NCBI GenBank assembly: GCA_021767305.1
Contig: JAASTL010000077.1
Location: 1 to 5,956 of the forward strand
Source: Piscirickettsiaceae bacterium
GTDB taxonomy: Bacteria; Pseudomonadota; Gammaproteobacteria; Thiomicrospirales; Thiomicrospiraceae
DNA length: 5,956 bases
Reading direction: 5' to 3'
Shown: piece by piece, positions 1 through 5,956 of the stretch
How the letters are laid out: each line of letters opens with the position of its first letter
How positions within the stretch are numbered: the stretch's first letter is position 1
Notes under the pieces: model-generated
Told to the model about the DNA's origin: nothing
The model's database searches: none
Seen by the model: only the letters and a program-made list of their open reading frames with translations
Position numbers and translations under genes: made by a program

Positions 1-18
1 ATTGCTGTTATTTCTCAA

Positions 19-1089
19 CTATTTAAAATGCAAATAACCTGCAGAAGTTGATGCATGCTCATCATCACTTAGCTGTTGCTTAGATTGATATAAATCATCC
101 AGTTTTTCACCCTGTTTTCTAAGAATAACCTCACCTTTTCCAGCCACCATTTTTCCAATCACTGCAAAACTTAAGCCAGCTTGTTCTGCAGCGAGTTTAA
201 ACAAAGGATAAGCTTCATCTGTAAGCGTAAAACACAACTCATAATCATCCCCACCATGCAATATAGGAGACCAGTTTTGCGCAACCTGAAGATAATTTTG
301 CATGCCTTCTGAAAGCGGAATTTTCTCTAAATCAATTTGTGCCGAAATTGATGCTTGGGTATCTATAGCATCTAACTGCTGATTACTTCTCTCTAAAATA
401 TGCCCAACATCAGCCACTAAACCGTCTGAAATATCAATGGCACTACTGGCGAATTGACAGAGTAAACCGGCAAACGCATTTTGTGGTTGAGGGCAATTCA
501 GAGCTTGAATAAAGCTTATAATTTCTCTCTCAGAGAACTCCGGTTTTGAAATATCAGCTTCATGCTCCTTTTGATTTAAGGCAAACTTAAGCCCCAAAGC
601 AGCATCGCCAATGGTATTGGTAACACAGATGAGATCATTTTCTTTGGCTCCAGAACGCTGCACAGCTTGACCCTCGCCTACCCAACCTTGAGCTGTCACC
701 GTTATGCTCAAAGGCCCTTTTGTGGTATCACCCCCAATCAAAGGAACTTGCTGCTGCCGCGCTAAATCGGCTAAACCTTGTGTAAATTCAGCCAGCCAAG
801 TTTCATCAGCTTCGGGTAAGGTTAAAGCCAATGAAAAAAATGCTGGCTTAGCGCCCATTGCCGCCAGATCACTTAAATTAACCGCAAGCGCTTTCCAACC
901 TATATCGTAGGCCGCCGTTTCTTCTGGGAAATGCACACCCGAAACCATCGTATCGGTAACCACCACAAGTTGTTTATTTAGCGGCGCATTCAGTACAGCA
1001 CCATCATCACCAATGCCTAACTCAGATTCTGACAACCCATCAGACAAGGGCTGAAAATAGGTTTGGATTAAATCAAATTCATTCGCCAT
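19..1089 (-). CDS. thiL: Thiamine-monophosphate kinase
   Basis: ThiL phosphorylates thiamine monophosphate with ATP to give thiamine diphosphate, the last step of cofactor synthesis in the cytoplasm. The 356-residue product carries the family's motifs in order: GIGDD (25-29), the TDT strand (45-47), NLSDLAAMGA (71-80), GGDTT (119-123), RSGAK (145-149), SAIDISDGL (216-224) and GGDDYEL (279-285). The Asp-rich segments bind Mg-ATP in this PurM/AIR-synthase-like fold. E. coli ThiL is 325 residues. The extra length lies in a charged stretch at about 172-205 and in the C-terminal tail. The last motif reads GGDDYEL where E. coli has GGEDYEL, a conservative change. The ATG start matches the usual N-terminus (MA..EF.LI..YF), but its Shine-Dalgarno is weak (GAGA about 10 nt upstream). 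The gene follows nusB, as in many gammaproteobacteria, but a terminator lies between them. The stop is TAG at 19-21. Identification is secure; the effect of the extra residues is unknown. Confidence 0.96.
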   Translation of the reverse strand: MANEFDLIQTYFQPLSDGLSESELGIGDDGAVLNAPLNKQLVVVTDTMVSGVHFPEETAAYDIGWKALAVNLSDLAAMGAKPAFFSLALTLPEADETWLAEFTQGLADLARQQQVPLIGGDTTKGPLSITVTAQGWVGEGQAVQRSGAKENDLICVTNTIGDAALGLKFALNQKEHEADISKPEFSEREIISFIQALNCPQPQNAFAGLLCQFASSAIDISDGLVADVGHILERSNQQLDAIDTQASISAQIDLEKIPLSEGMQNYLQVAQNWSPILHGGDDYELCFTLTDEAYPLFKLAAEQAGLSFAVIGKMVAGKGEVILRKQGEKLDDLYQSKQQLSDDEHASTSAGYLHFK

Positions 1090-1107
1090 TTGGGCTTTTT
1101 CTCAAAC

Positions 1108-1138
1108 TATTAATAAGTGACCAATCAATAACTAACAG
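1108..1138 (-). promoter_or_regulatory. Weak candidate promoter for thiL
   Basis: On the minus strand, CTGTTA (1138-1133) and TATTAA (1115-1110) are separated by 17 nt and sit just upstream of thiL and downstream of the nusB terminator. The -35 match to TTGACA is only three of six, so the call rests mainly on position: a gene behind a strong terminator needs either its own promoter or read-through. Treat as a guess. Confidence 0.2.
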
Positions 1139-1159
1139 CACAGACATCAAAAACAAAAA

Positions 1160-1178
1160 AGCCTCGCTAAACGAGGCT
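1160..1178 (-). terminator. Intrinsic terminator after nusB
   Basis: On the minus strand the hairpin has arms AGCCTCG and CGAGGCT (7 bp, GC-rich) around the 5-nt loop TTTAG. It is followed directly by a T-rich run (TTTTTTGTTT, 1160-1151). The stem can be extended outwards by G-U and A-U pairs. On the plus strand the hairpin is followed by CTTCTAAC, with no T run, so termination works only on the minus strand. It lies about 22 nt past the nusB stop and probably ends the nrdR-rib-nusB transcript before thiL. Confidence 0.88.
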
Positions 1179-1200
1179 CTTCTAACAAAGTAGGTAGGTT

Positions 1201-1680
1201 TTAAGACATCTCTAAAGTTCTAAGTTGTTTTGCAACCTTATCCAACACACCATTAACGTATTTATGACTCTCTTCAGCACCAAAACGTTTAGCTAACTCA
1301 ACACTTTCATTGATAACGACTTTGTATGGAATTTCTATTTTCGACTGTAACTCAAACACACCCATACGCATAATGGCTTTTTCAACAGGATCTATTCTGC
1401 TCACCGCTCTATCAAGAAAATCTTGGTAGAGACCATCAAGTTCCTCTACTTTACTAGAGACTTCTGTGACCAACTCTTTGAATAAGTCAAAATCCAAATC
1501 TTCCAACAAACCGTCTTCTTGAAACTGCTTGATGATTTGCGGAATATCATCATGGTTAATTTGCCACTGATATAAAGCCTGTAAAGCGACACGACGCGAC
1601 TGAGTTCGAGGTGTTAGCTTACCTTCCTTTTCCGGAATCTCTTCGCCTTGACCAGGCTGAATGTCATTTATTGTCATCAT
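1201..1680 (-). CDS. nusB: Transcription antitermination factor NusB
   Basis: NusB is a small all-helical RNA-binding protein. With NusE (ribosomal protein S10) it binds boxA RNA and helps RNA polymerase read through rRNA operons. The 159-residue product shows the family N-terminal basic helix (TQSRRVALQALYQWQIN, about 27-43) and the C-terminal signature YKVVINESVELAKRFGAEESHKYVNGVLDKVA (about 119-150). The middle carries VEKAIMRMGVFEL (about 101-113), matching VEKAVLRIALYEL in E. coli NusB. It is about 20 residues longer than the E. coli protein (139), because of a Glu/Gly-rich N-terminal leader before the basic helix. The ATG follows the ribH stop with no gap (TAAATGATG), and an ATG one codon later is an equally possible start. 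A poor Shine-Dalgarno lies inside the end of ribH, so translation is probably coupled. A strong terminator follows the gene. Confidence 0.97.
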   Translation of the reverse strand: MMTINDIQPGQGEEIPEKEGKLTPRTQSRRVALQALYQWQINHDDIPQIIKQFQEDGLLEDLDFDLFKELVTEVSSKVEELDGLYQDFLDRAVSRIDPVEKAIMRMGVFELQSKIEIPYKVVINESVELAKRFGAEESHKYVNGVLDKVAKQLRTLEMS

Positions 1681-2142
1681 TTAAATTTGCTTCAACAGGT
1701 TAACCATTTCAATCGCAGCAAGAGTGGCTTCTTCACCCTTGTTACCCATTTTAGTTCCTGAACGCTCAATTGCTTGTTCAATTGAGTTCACCGTTAAGAT
1801 ACCAAATGCAACCGGTACACCATGCTTAAGCATAACTTGGCTAATACCCTTAACCGCTTCACCGGCTACGTAATCAAAGTGTGGTGTTCCACCTTGAATA
1901 ACCGCACCTAAGGCAACAATTGCATCATAGTCACCTGAAGCCGCCATTTTTTCAACGGCAAGCGGAACTTCAAAAGAACCCGGTACCATAACTTGAGTAA
2001 TGTTATCGGCAGAACCACCATGACGTTCGATTGTGTCAATTGAACCTTTCACTAAGTGGTCAACCACAAAGCTGTTCCAACGAGTGACGACAAAACCAAT
2101 CTTCATATCAGCGGCGTTCAAACTACCTTCTACCATTTTCAT
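1681..2142 (-). CDS. ribH: 6,7-dimethyl-8-ribityllumazine synthase (RibH)
   Basis: Lumazine synthase condenses 5-amino-6-ribitylamino-uracil with 3,4-dihydroxy-2-butanone 4-phosphate, the penultimate step of riboflavin synthesis. Family enzymes form pentamers or 60-subunit shells. The 153-residue product has normal length and the expected motifs: [10 protein letters not shown] (53-62), [19 protein letters not shown] (77-95) with the catalytic His at 88, [17 protein letters not shown] (111-127), and the [12 protein letters not shown] phosphate-side segment (129-140). Residue 22, in the RxN motif near the N-terminus, is Trp where E. coli and B. subtilis have Phe. This aromatic stacks on the pyrimidine ring. 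The start is the first of two close ATGs, because GAGAAG lies 6 nt upstream of it. The gene sits 65 nt after the ribBA-type gene and abuts nusB. Its partner enzymes RibD, RibB and RibE are encoded just upstream. Confidence 0.98.
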   Translation of the reverse strand: MKMVEGSLNAADMKIGFVVTRWNSFVVDHLVKGSIDTIERHGGSADNITQVMVPGSFEVPLAVEKMAASGDYDAIVALGAVIQGGTPHFDYVAGEAVKGISQVMLKHGVPVAFGILTVNSIEQAIERSGTKMGNKGEEATLAAIEMVNLLKQI

Positions 2143-2148
2143 AACTAA

Positions 2149-2154
2149 CTTCTC
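2149..2154 (-). promoter_or_regulatory. ribH ribosome binding site
   Basis: GAGAAG on the minus strand lies 6 nt before the ATG at 2142-2140. That spacing favours this ATG over the one two codons further in (2136-2134), which would be 12 nt away. Confidence 0.6.
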
Positions 2155-2207
2155 TTGCTGTTTTTTCTAATGTAATCGCGTATTTTGCCACAAACTCACG
2201 CGGCGGC

Positions 2208-3323
2208 TTAATCTTTTTTGGCAATGATCTCAGATACTTCAAGCCCAAATCCACTCAATGCACTCAAGCCCCAAGCAGATCCAATCACTTTCAATTTGGA
2301 GATGCCTAAATCGGCAATAATCTGTGCACCTAAACCATAGGTTTTCATATCATCTTCCTGAGAAGATTCAGGAGATTTGATCCCTAAATCTTTCATTTGG
2401 TATTGACGAATACGGTCCAGAAGCTCAGCACCCTCTTCATGTTTACGCAACACTACAATTGCCCCGCTACCCTCTTCAACTATTTGGCGCATGGCTTTCT
2501 GTAAAGACCAACCACATTCTCCACGCTGAGAACCAAAGGTATCACACAAGGTATCCAGCATATGAACTCGCACCGCGGTGGGTTGCGTGGCATCGATTTG
2601 ACCATAAACCAAGGCAAAATGCGCTTTGTGTTCTAAAACATCTTGATAACCAATTAACTTGAAATCACCATGTTCAGTTGGAAACTTACACTCGGAAACT
2701 CTTTCAATGGTTTTTTCGTTTTGTAAGCGGTACTCAATTAAATCGGCGATGGTACCAATTTTTAGACCATGCTCTGCCGCATAGGATTCCAAATCTTCTC
2801 GACGCGCCATTGAACCGTCTTCATTCATGATTTCGACAATCACCGATGCAGGTTCATGCCCAGCTAAACGCGCTAAATCACAACCTGCTTCGGTATGACC
2901 CGCACGAGTTAAAACACCACCTGGTTGCGCCATCAACGGGAAGATATGCCCTGGAGTAACGATATCTGCCGGACCTGCATTTTCTGCTACCGCGGCTTTC
3001 ACAGTAACGGCACGATCTGCTGCTGAAATACCTGTAGTCACGCCCTCTGCCGCTTCAATTGAAACCGTAAAGTTAGTACCGTGCTGTTCAGAGTTATCTT
3101 TCACCATTAAAGGTAAGTGCAACTGATTACAACGCTCTTTGCTCAAGGTCAGACAGATCAATCCACGACCATAACGCGCCATAAAGTTAATGTCTTCCGC
3201 AGTACACGTGCTGGCAGGAACTAAAAGATCACCCTCATTTTCGCGATCTTCGTCATCCATCAAGATAACCATCTTGCCTTGTTGGTAATCTTCAATCAGT
3301 TCTTCAATGGTATTTAGGGGCAT
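2208..3323 (-). CDS. ribBX: RibBX-type protein: 3,4-dihydroxy-2-butanone-4-phosphate synthase with degenerate GTP cyclohydrolase II domain
   Basis: The N-terminal half (about 1-200) is an intact DHBP synthase, converting ribulose 5-phosphate to 3,4-dihydroxy-2-butanone 4-phosphate for RibH. It has the acidic loop DDEDRENEG (23-31), [10 protein letters not shown] (96-105), TPGHIFPL (123-130), [11 protein letters not shown] (140-150) and [12 protein letters not shown] (163-174). The C-terminal half (about 206-371) aligns with GTP cyclohydrolase II but looks inactive. Against E. coli RibA, the three zinc cysteines correspond here to Asp257, Gly268 and Cys270. The QEGRNIGL loop is shortened to HEEGAELL, and the LLTNNPKK segment becomes VIGSAWGL (346-353). 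Many databases would label this RibBA. The pattern fits the RibBX variant described in Proteobacteria, including Shewanella, whose RibX half lacks cyclohydrolase activity; its function is unclear. A weak GGA lies 7 nt before the ATG. The 68-nt gap from ribE holds no FMN riboswitch. Confidence 0.93.
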   Translation of the reverse strand: MPLNTIEELIEDYQQGKMVILMDDEDRENEGDLLVPASTCTAEDINFMARYGRGLICLTLSKERCNQLHLPLMVKDNSEQHGTNFTVSIEAAEGVTTGISAADRAVTVKAAVAENAGPADIVTPGHIFPLMAQPGGVLTRAGHTEAGCDLARLAGHEPASVIVEIMNEDGSMARREDLESYAAEHGLKIGTIADLIEYRLQNEKTIERVSECKFPTEHGDFKLIGYQDVLEHKAHFALVYGQIDATQPTAVRVHMLDTLCDTFGSQRGECGWSLQKAMRQIVEEGSGAIVVLRKHEEGAELLDRIRQYQMKDLGIKSPESSQEDDMKTYGLGAQIIADLGISKLKVIGSAWGLSALSGFGLEVSEIIAKKD

Positions 3324-3391
3324 TTTAAATTCCGTTTTTAGCGTTTTTAAATTTTGTCGGTTTCTTATAACTAGTAATTATTCAGTGTTGA

Positions 3392-4042
3392 TTATTTATA
3401 GCCATTTTCTGCAAGAAATGCAGCGGTAATATTACTTTCCTGCGGGGCTTGTGGCGCCGTCATCATGCGCTCTAGGTAACGAGCAAGCAAATCAACCTCA
3501 AGGTTTACTTTAGTCCCTACCTCAAAATATTCAATCGTGGTTTCTTGTAAGGTATGCGGCACGATATTAACACCAAAAGTACATTCATCAACTGAATTTA
3601 CCGTCAAACTCACACCGTTAATACAAATAGAACCTTTAGTCGCAATGTATTTGCAGATTTCTAAAGGGGCTTCTATTTCATAACGCCAAGAGCGTGCATC
3701 TTCAGAAATTGACTTGACGGTACCTACGCCGTCCACATGACCACTTACCAAGTGACCGCCCAGACGATCTTGCAGAGTTAATGCCTTTTCAAGGTTAACC
3801 GGCGTACCTACTTTCCAATCGCCAGCATTAGTTACACTTAAAGTCTCACCAGAAACATCCGCTACATAATGATGCTGATCGAATTCGATTGCGGTCAAAC
3901 AAATACCATTGGCAGCGATACTATCTCCAATCTGAACATCACTCATATCAAGCTTGCCAACTTCAATGGTCACTTTCCAATCACCCGCTTTGGGTTCAAT
4001 CTTAGCTATTTTTCCTTCCGCTTGAATGATTCCTGTAAACAT
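3392..4042 (-). CDS. ribE: Riboflavin synthase, alpha subunit
   Basis: Riboflavin synthase dismutates two molecules of 6,7-dimethyl-8-ribityllumazine into riboflavin and the pyrimidine that RibH reuses. The 216-residue product starts with the hallmark MFTGII and consists of two lumazine-binding barrels (about 1-97 and 98-190). Active-site positions match E. coli: Ser41, Cys48 in NGICLT, and His102 in LGGHLVSGH (94-102). The second barrel carries the matching NGVSLTVN (142-149). The C-terminal helix that drives trimerisation (LLARYLERM, about 185-193) is present and is followed by a short variable tail. The start is an ATG 11 nt after ribD, with AGAGAG five nt upstream. In E. coli this enzyme is called RibC or RibE; ribE is used here. 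It lies between ribD and ribBX in the same transcript. Confidence 0.97.
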   Translation of the reverse strand: MFTGIIQAEGKIAKIEPKAGDWKVTIEVGKLDMSDVQIGDSIAANGICLTAIEFDQHHYVADVSGETLSVTNAGDWKVGTPVNLEKALTLQDRLGGHLVSGHVDGVGTVKSISEDARSWRYEIEAPLEICKYIATKGSICINGVSLTVNSVDECTFGVNIVPHTLQETTIEYFEVGTKVNLEVDLLARYLERMMTAPQAPQESNITAAFLAENGYK

Positions 4043-4053
4043 GACTACTCTCT

Positions 4054-5220
4054 TTAATTCTGATTTGTCGTTAAAACGATTTTCAAGTCTTCACCAAACT
4101 GAGCAAATTGTTGAATTTTAAAGGTCAACTTATCACTCATATTTTCAATTCCCGGTAGCACAAACATAGGTTTGGCTCTGTCTCCCATTAAAGATGGGGC
4201 AATAAAACAGTGCAATTCATCAACAAAACCGGACTGTATAAAAGCACCGGCAACAATCGCGCCAGATTCAACCATCACATCGTTTATCTGTTCTTCTTGC
4301 GCTAAGTAACTCAAAATGGATTCGATATCCAAATGATCACCTTCGGCACTCACCGCCACAATTTCCACCTCTTGATGATGTAGGCTCGATACGACCGACT
4401 TATTATTTTCAACACTCTCTTTAGTGGTCATCAAAATAGTTCGACCTTGAAGGCTCAACATTTTGGCATCTAAAGGCATACTTAAATGCGGATCAAGCAC
4501 TACCCTAATCGGGTTACAGTTCTCCGTTGTTAGGTTCAATTCAGCCAACTCATGCGCTGGCAAACGAACATTCAAGCTTGGGTCGTCGGCAAGTACGGTT
4601 CCAATACCGGTTATAAGAGCACCTGCTTGGGCACGCATACGATGCACTTCAGCACGCGACTCCGGCCCTGTAATCCAATGGCTTTCGCCGTTTTGCATGG
4701 CGGTACGACCATCCAGACTACTGGCAATTTTCAATCTAACAAAAGGTAACTGTTTTTCCATTCTTTTGAGGAATCCTCTGTTTAATTGCCTAGCCTGATC
4801 TTCTAACAGGCCGGTTTCGACTTTGATACCTGCATTGGTGAGTATATCCACGCCTTTGCCTGCTACCAGCGGATTAGGATCCGTCATGGCAATCACAACT
4901 CTTTTCAAACCCGCTTCAACAAATTTAAGTGCACAAGGCGGTGTGCGGCCAAAGTGCGAACAGGGTTCTAAGGTCACATAGGCAGTAGCATCGCTTATAT
5001 CGTTACCTTGCGCCTGCGCATTAGCTATGGCTTCAGGTTCTGCATGCGGCAAACCCGCTTTTTGATGCCAACCTTCACCAATCACTTCCCCCTCTTTAAC
5101 CAGCACACAACCGACAGCAGGATTCGGCTTGGTTGAATAAATACCCTGCGCGGCCAATTCAATGGCTCGCTCCATAAACTGCTGATCTTGAAGTTGTTGC
5201 TTAGAGATTGAATCTGACAT
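4054..5220 (-). CDS. ribD: Bifunctional diaminohydroxyphosphoribosylaminopyrimidine deaminase / 5-amino-6-(5-phosphoribosylamino)uracil reductase
   Basis: RibD deaminates the GTP cyclohydrolase II product and then reduces its ribosyl side chain with NADPH, the second and third steps of riboflavin synthesis. From the ATG at 5220 the protein has 388 residues. The N-terminal cytidine-deaminase-like domain (about 13-145) has NPAVGCVLV, the zinc ligand and catalytic pair His59-Ala-Glu61, and PCSHFGRTPPC with zinc cysteines 87 and 96. The C-terminal reductase (about 160-386) has RLKIASSLDGRTA, SHWITG, GIGTVLADDPSLNVR (206-220) and VESGAIVAGAF. Length and order are normal for the family. An in-frame TTG at 5229 would add three residues. 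I prefer the ATG, because neither start has a recognisable Shine-Dalgarno and the TTG sits in AT-rich spacer. Translation may instead be coupled to nrdR, 36 nt upstream. A third start, Met16, cannot be excluded. Confidence 0.96.
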   Translation of the reverse strand: MSDSISKQQLQDQQFMERAIELAAQGIYSTKPNPAVGCVLVKEGEVIGEGWHQKAGLPHAEPEAIANAQAQGNDISDATAYVTLEPCSHFGRTPPCALKFVEAGLKRVVIAMTDPNPLVAGKGVDILTNAGIKVETGLLEDQARQLNRGFLKRMEKQLPFVRLKIASSLDGRTAMQNGESHWITGPESRAEVHRMRAQAGALITGIGTVLADDPSLNVRLPAHELAELNLTTENCNPIRVVLDPHLSMPLDAKMLSLQGRTILMTTKESVENNKSVVSSLHHQEVEIVAVSAEGDHLDIESILSYLAQEEQINDVMVESGAIVAGAFIQSGFVDELHCFIAPSLMGDRAKPMFVLPGIENMSDKLTFKIQQFAQFGEDLKIVLTTNQN

Positions 5221-5241
5221 GAGAGGCAAAATTAGTTACGG

Positions 5242-5262
5242 GTCATTATTTTGTCATTATTT
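5242..5262. repeat. Short tandem duplication at the nrdR-ribD junction
   Basis: GTCATTATTTT (5242-5252) is followed directly by a second copy, GTCATTATTT (5253-5262). On the minus strand each copy gives AAATAATGAC, so TAATG (stop overlapping start) occurs twice, the first being the nrdR stop codon. This may be a small slippage duplication, or may be kept for translational coupling. Confidence 0.75.
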
Positions 5263-5721
5263 AGCCGTGGTCTGCGTAACCAGCTTTTCGATTTCTTCTC
5301 TAAAGGCATTCACATCCTGGAAAGAACGATACACCGATGCAAAGCGCACATAAGCGACTTGGTCGAGTTCACGCAAGGCATCCATAACCCACTCACCTAA
5401 AGTGGATGATGGGATTTCACGCACCCCTTCGGACATTAAACGTTTGGTGATTTGGCTCGCTATCTGATCAATTACATCGCTCTCTACCGGGCGTTTTTCT
5501 AAAGCCTTAATCAAACCACTGCGAATTTTTTCTTCATCAAAGCGCTCTCGATTACCATCACTTTTAACCACTCTTGGCAAAGAAAGCTCTGCTGATTCAT
5601 ATGTCGTAAATCGTTCGCCGCAACTGATGCATTCGCGGCGACGTCTAACTTGAACACCTTCAGTAGCTAAGCGAGAATCGATGACTTTAGTATCTGCTGC
5701 ATTGCAAAATGGACAGTGCAT
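5257..5721 (-). CDS. nrdR: Transcriptional repressor NrdR
   Basis: NrdR represses ribonucleotide reductase operons by binding NrdR boxes. Its ATP-cone senses the ATP/dATP state. The 154-residue product begins with a zinc ribbon using Cys3, Cys6, Cys31 and Cys34 (MHCPFC and CISCGERF), with the basic DNA-binding stretch VRRRRE (25-30) between the cysteine pairs. The ATP-cone domain (about 49-139) contains [29 protein letters not shown] and ends in [11 protein letters not shown] (124-134). Length is typical of the family. The start is an ATG with a perfect Shine-Dalgarno close upstream. It is the first gene of the operon with ribD, a widely conserved pairing. The regulator is not expected to control riboflavin genes, and I see no NrdR box upstream of it, so autoregulation is not indicated. 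Confidence 0.98.
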   Translation of the reverse strand: MHCPFCNAADTKVIDSRLATEGVQVRRRRECISCGERFTTYESAELSLPRVVKSDGNRERFDEEKIRSGLIKALEKRPVESDVIDQIASQITKRLMSEGVREIPSSTLGEWVMDALRELDQVAYVRFASVYRSFQDVNAFREEIEKLVTQTTAK

Positions 5722-5725
5722 GCAA

Positions 5726-5732
5726 CCTCCTT
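5726..5732 (-). promoter_or_regulatory. nrdR ribosome binding site
   Basis: AAGGAGG on the minus strand, extendable to AAGGAGGT, matches the anti-Shine-Dalgarno completely. It stands only 4 nt from the nrdR ATG, slightly closer than usual. It is the strongest ribosome binding site in the window and fixes the nrdR start. Confidence 0.85.
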
Positions 5733-5785
5733 AAATTTTCTACAAGCCCGCTGCATTTAATAAACAGCTTATTTTAAGACTCATA

Positions 5786-5791
5786 ATTATA
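5786..5791 (-). promoter_or_regulatory. Candidate -10 element for the nrdR-rib-nusB operon
   Basis: A perfect TATAAT on the minus strand lies about 65 nt before the nrdR ATG, immediately after the T run of the glyA terminator. A -35 would fall inside the terminator hairpin, where no good TTGACA match is seen (TATCAG at 16 nt spacing is poor). The element is plausible by position, since transcription must restart after the terminator, but AT-rich sequence gives such matches by chance. Confidence 0.3.
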
Positions 5792-5792
5792 A

Positions 5793-5827
5793 AAAAACCA
5801 CCTGTACCTGATATACAGATGGTTTTT
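5793..5827 (-). terminator. Intrinsic terminator after glyA
   Basis: The arms AAAAACCA-x-CTGTA and TACAG-y-TGGTTTTT (5793-5806 and 5814-5827) enclose a 7-nt loop. At the single non-complementary position the minus-strand RNA has a U-G wobble, whereas the plus strand would have a C-A mismatch. The minus strand also ends in seven T residues (5797-5791). Both facts point to termination of the minus-strand glyA transcript, whose stop codon lies 84 nt upstream. Confidence 0.85.
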
Positions 5828-5911
5828 GAAAATAGCTAACTCATTTTTTGATAATTTAGTCTATTTGTGTGTTTGCACTGTAAAGGCATAGGCAAAATGT
5901 TTAGCAACCAA

Positions 5912-5956
5912 TTAACGGTAAACAGGTTTTGCTTCACACAGTGCCGATACTTTAGC
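5912..5956 (-). CDS. glyA: Serine hydroxymethyltransferase, C-terminal end (partial)
   Basis: The minus strand entering at the right edge reads 14 codons and a TAA stop, giving AKVSALCEAKPVYR. This resembles the usual end of GlyA, where a helix with V..LC is followed by (F/Y)PVY(R/K/A). GlyA interconverts serine and glycine with tetrahydrofolate, using pyridoxal phosphate. No catalytic residue lies in this fragment, so the call rests on the tail motif and on the frequent glyA-nrdR-ribD gene order. The rest of the gene lies beyond the window. Confidence 0.75.
   Translation of the reverse strand, partial: AKVSALCEAKPVYR

Noticed and set aside
1..18. Possible start of pgpA after thiL
   Set aside because: pgpA often follows thiL, and a TTG overlaps the thiL stop (TAGTTG), but only about six codons are visible and no PgpA feature can be recognised.
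704..910. Plus-strand open frame of 68 codons inside thiL
   Set aside because: It lies wholly within the confidently identified thiL, has low-complexity composition and no recognised motif; it is an antisense shadow.
2143..2207. Possible hairpin (CGCGT/ACGCG or GCCGC/GTGGC) between ribBX and ribH
   Set aside because: The two pairings exclude each other, the stems are only 5 bp with large loops, and no T run follows. There is not enough for a terminator or riboswitch.
4463..4798. Plus-strand open frame of 111 codons inside ribD
   Set aside because: It is antisense to the reductase domain and the end of the deaminase domain. It has no domain signature or Shine-Dalgarno, and a second overlapping antisense frame exists in the same place, as expected by chance.
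5828..5911. Small frame of 17 codons (MPLQCKHTNRL...) downstream of glyA on the minus strand
   Set aside because: No Shine-Dalgarno and no recognisable feature. It lies in the untranslated space between the glyA stop and its terminator, and a frame this short is expected by chance.
1..5956. An undescribed defence, mobile or other novel system
   Set aside because: Every gene belongs to a well-known core family in conserved order. There are no transposase, phage, toxin or repeat-array signatures and no composition break.

Overview
The window is a compact block of bacterial core genes, all read from the minus strand. In transcription order (right to left) they are: the last 14 codons of glyA, then nrdR, ribD, ribE (riboflavin synthase), a ribBA-type gene, ribH, nusB and thiL. 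The order nrdR-rib-nusB-thiL, with glyA upstream, is typical of gammaproteobacteria. The AT-rich third positions and protein character suggest a marine or sulfur-oxidiser type lineage (Thiomicrospira/Hydrogenovibrio-like). That placement is an inference from general resemblance, not from a search.

Layout. At 5912-5956 is the end of glyA, followed by an intrinsic terminator (5793-5827). From 5721 down to 1201 runs a probable operon, nrdR-ribD-ribE-ribBX-ribH-nusB. Its gaps are 36, 11, 68, 65 and 0 nt, and it ends in a strong intrinsic terminator (1160-1178). After that terminator, thiL (1089-19) appears to form a separate or read-through unit running towards the left edge.

Function. RibD, the RibB half of the bifunctional gene, RibH and RibE cover the steps from the GTP cyclohydrolase product, and from ribulose 5-phosphate, to riboflavin; the phosphatase step is not encoded here. 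The C-terminal half of the bifunctional protein looks like GTP cyclohydrolase II but lacks two of its three zinc cysteines and other active-site elements. It matches the RibBX architecture known from Proteobacteria, so the GTP entry step must come from a ribA elsewhere. NrdR (ribonucleotide reductase repressor), NusB (antitermination and rRNA transcription factor) and ThiL (thiamine diphosphate formation) are conserved neighbours rather than riboflavin enzymes.

I found no mobile element, CRISPR array, tRNA, rRNA or riboswitch. The window is ordinary core genome. The points worth a second look are the degenerate cyclohydrolase domain, the odd nrdR-ribD junction, the terminator that separates nusB from thiL, and a tryptophan at the lumazine synthase substrate position.
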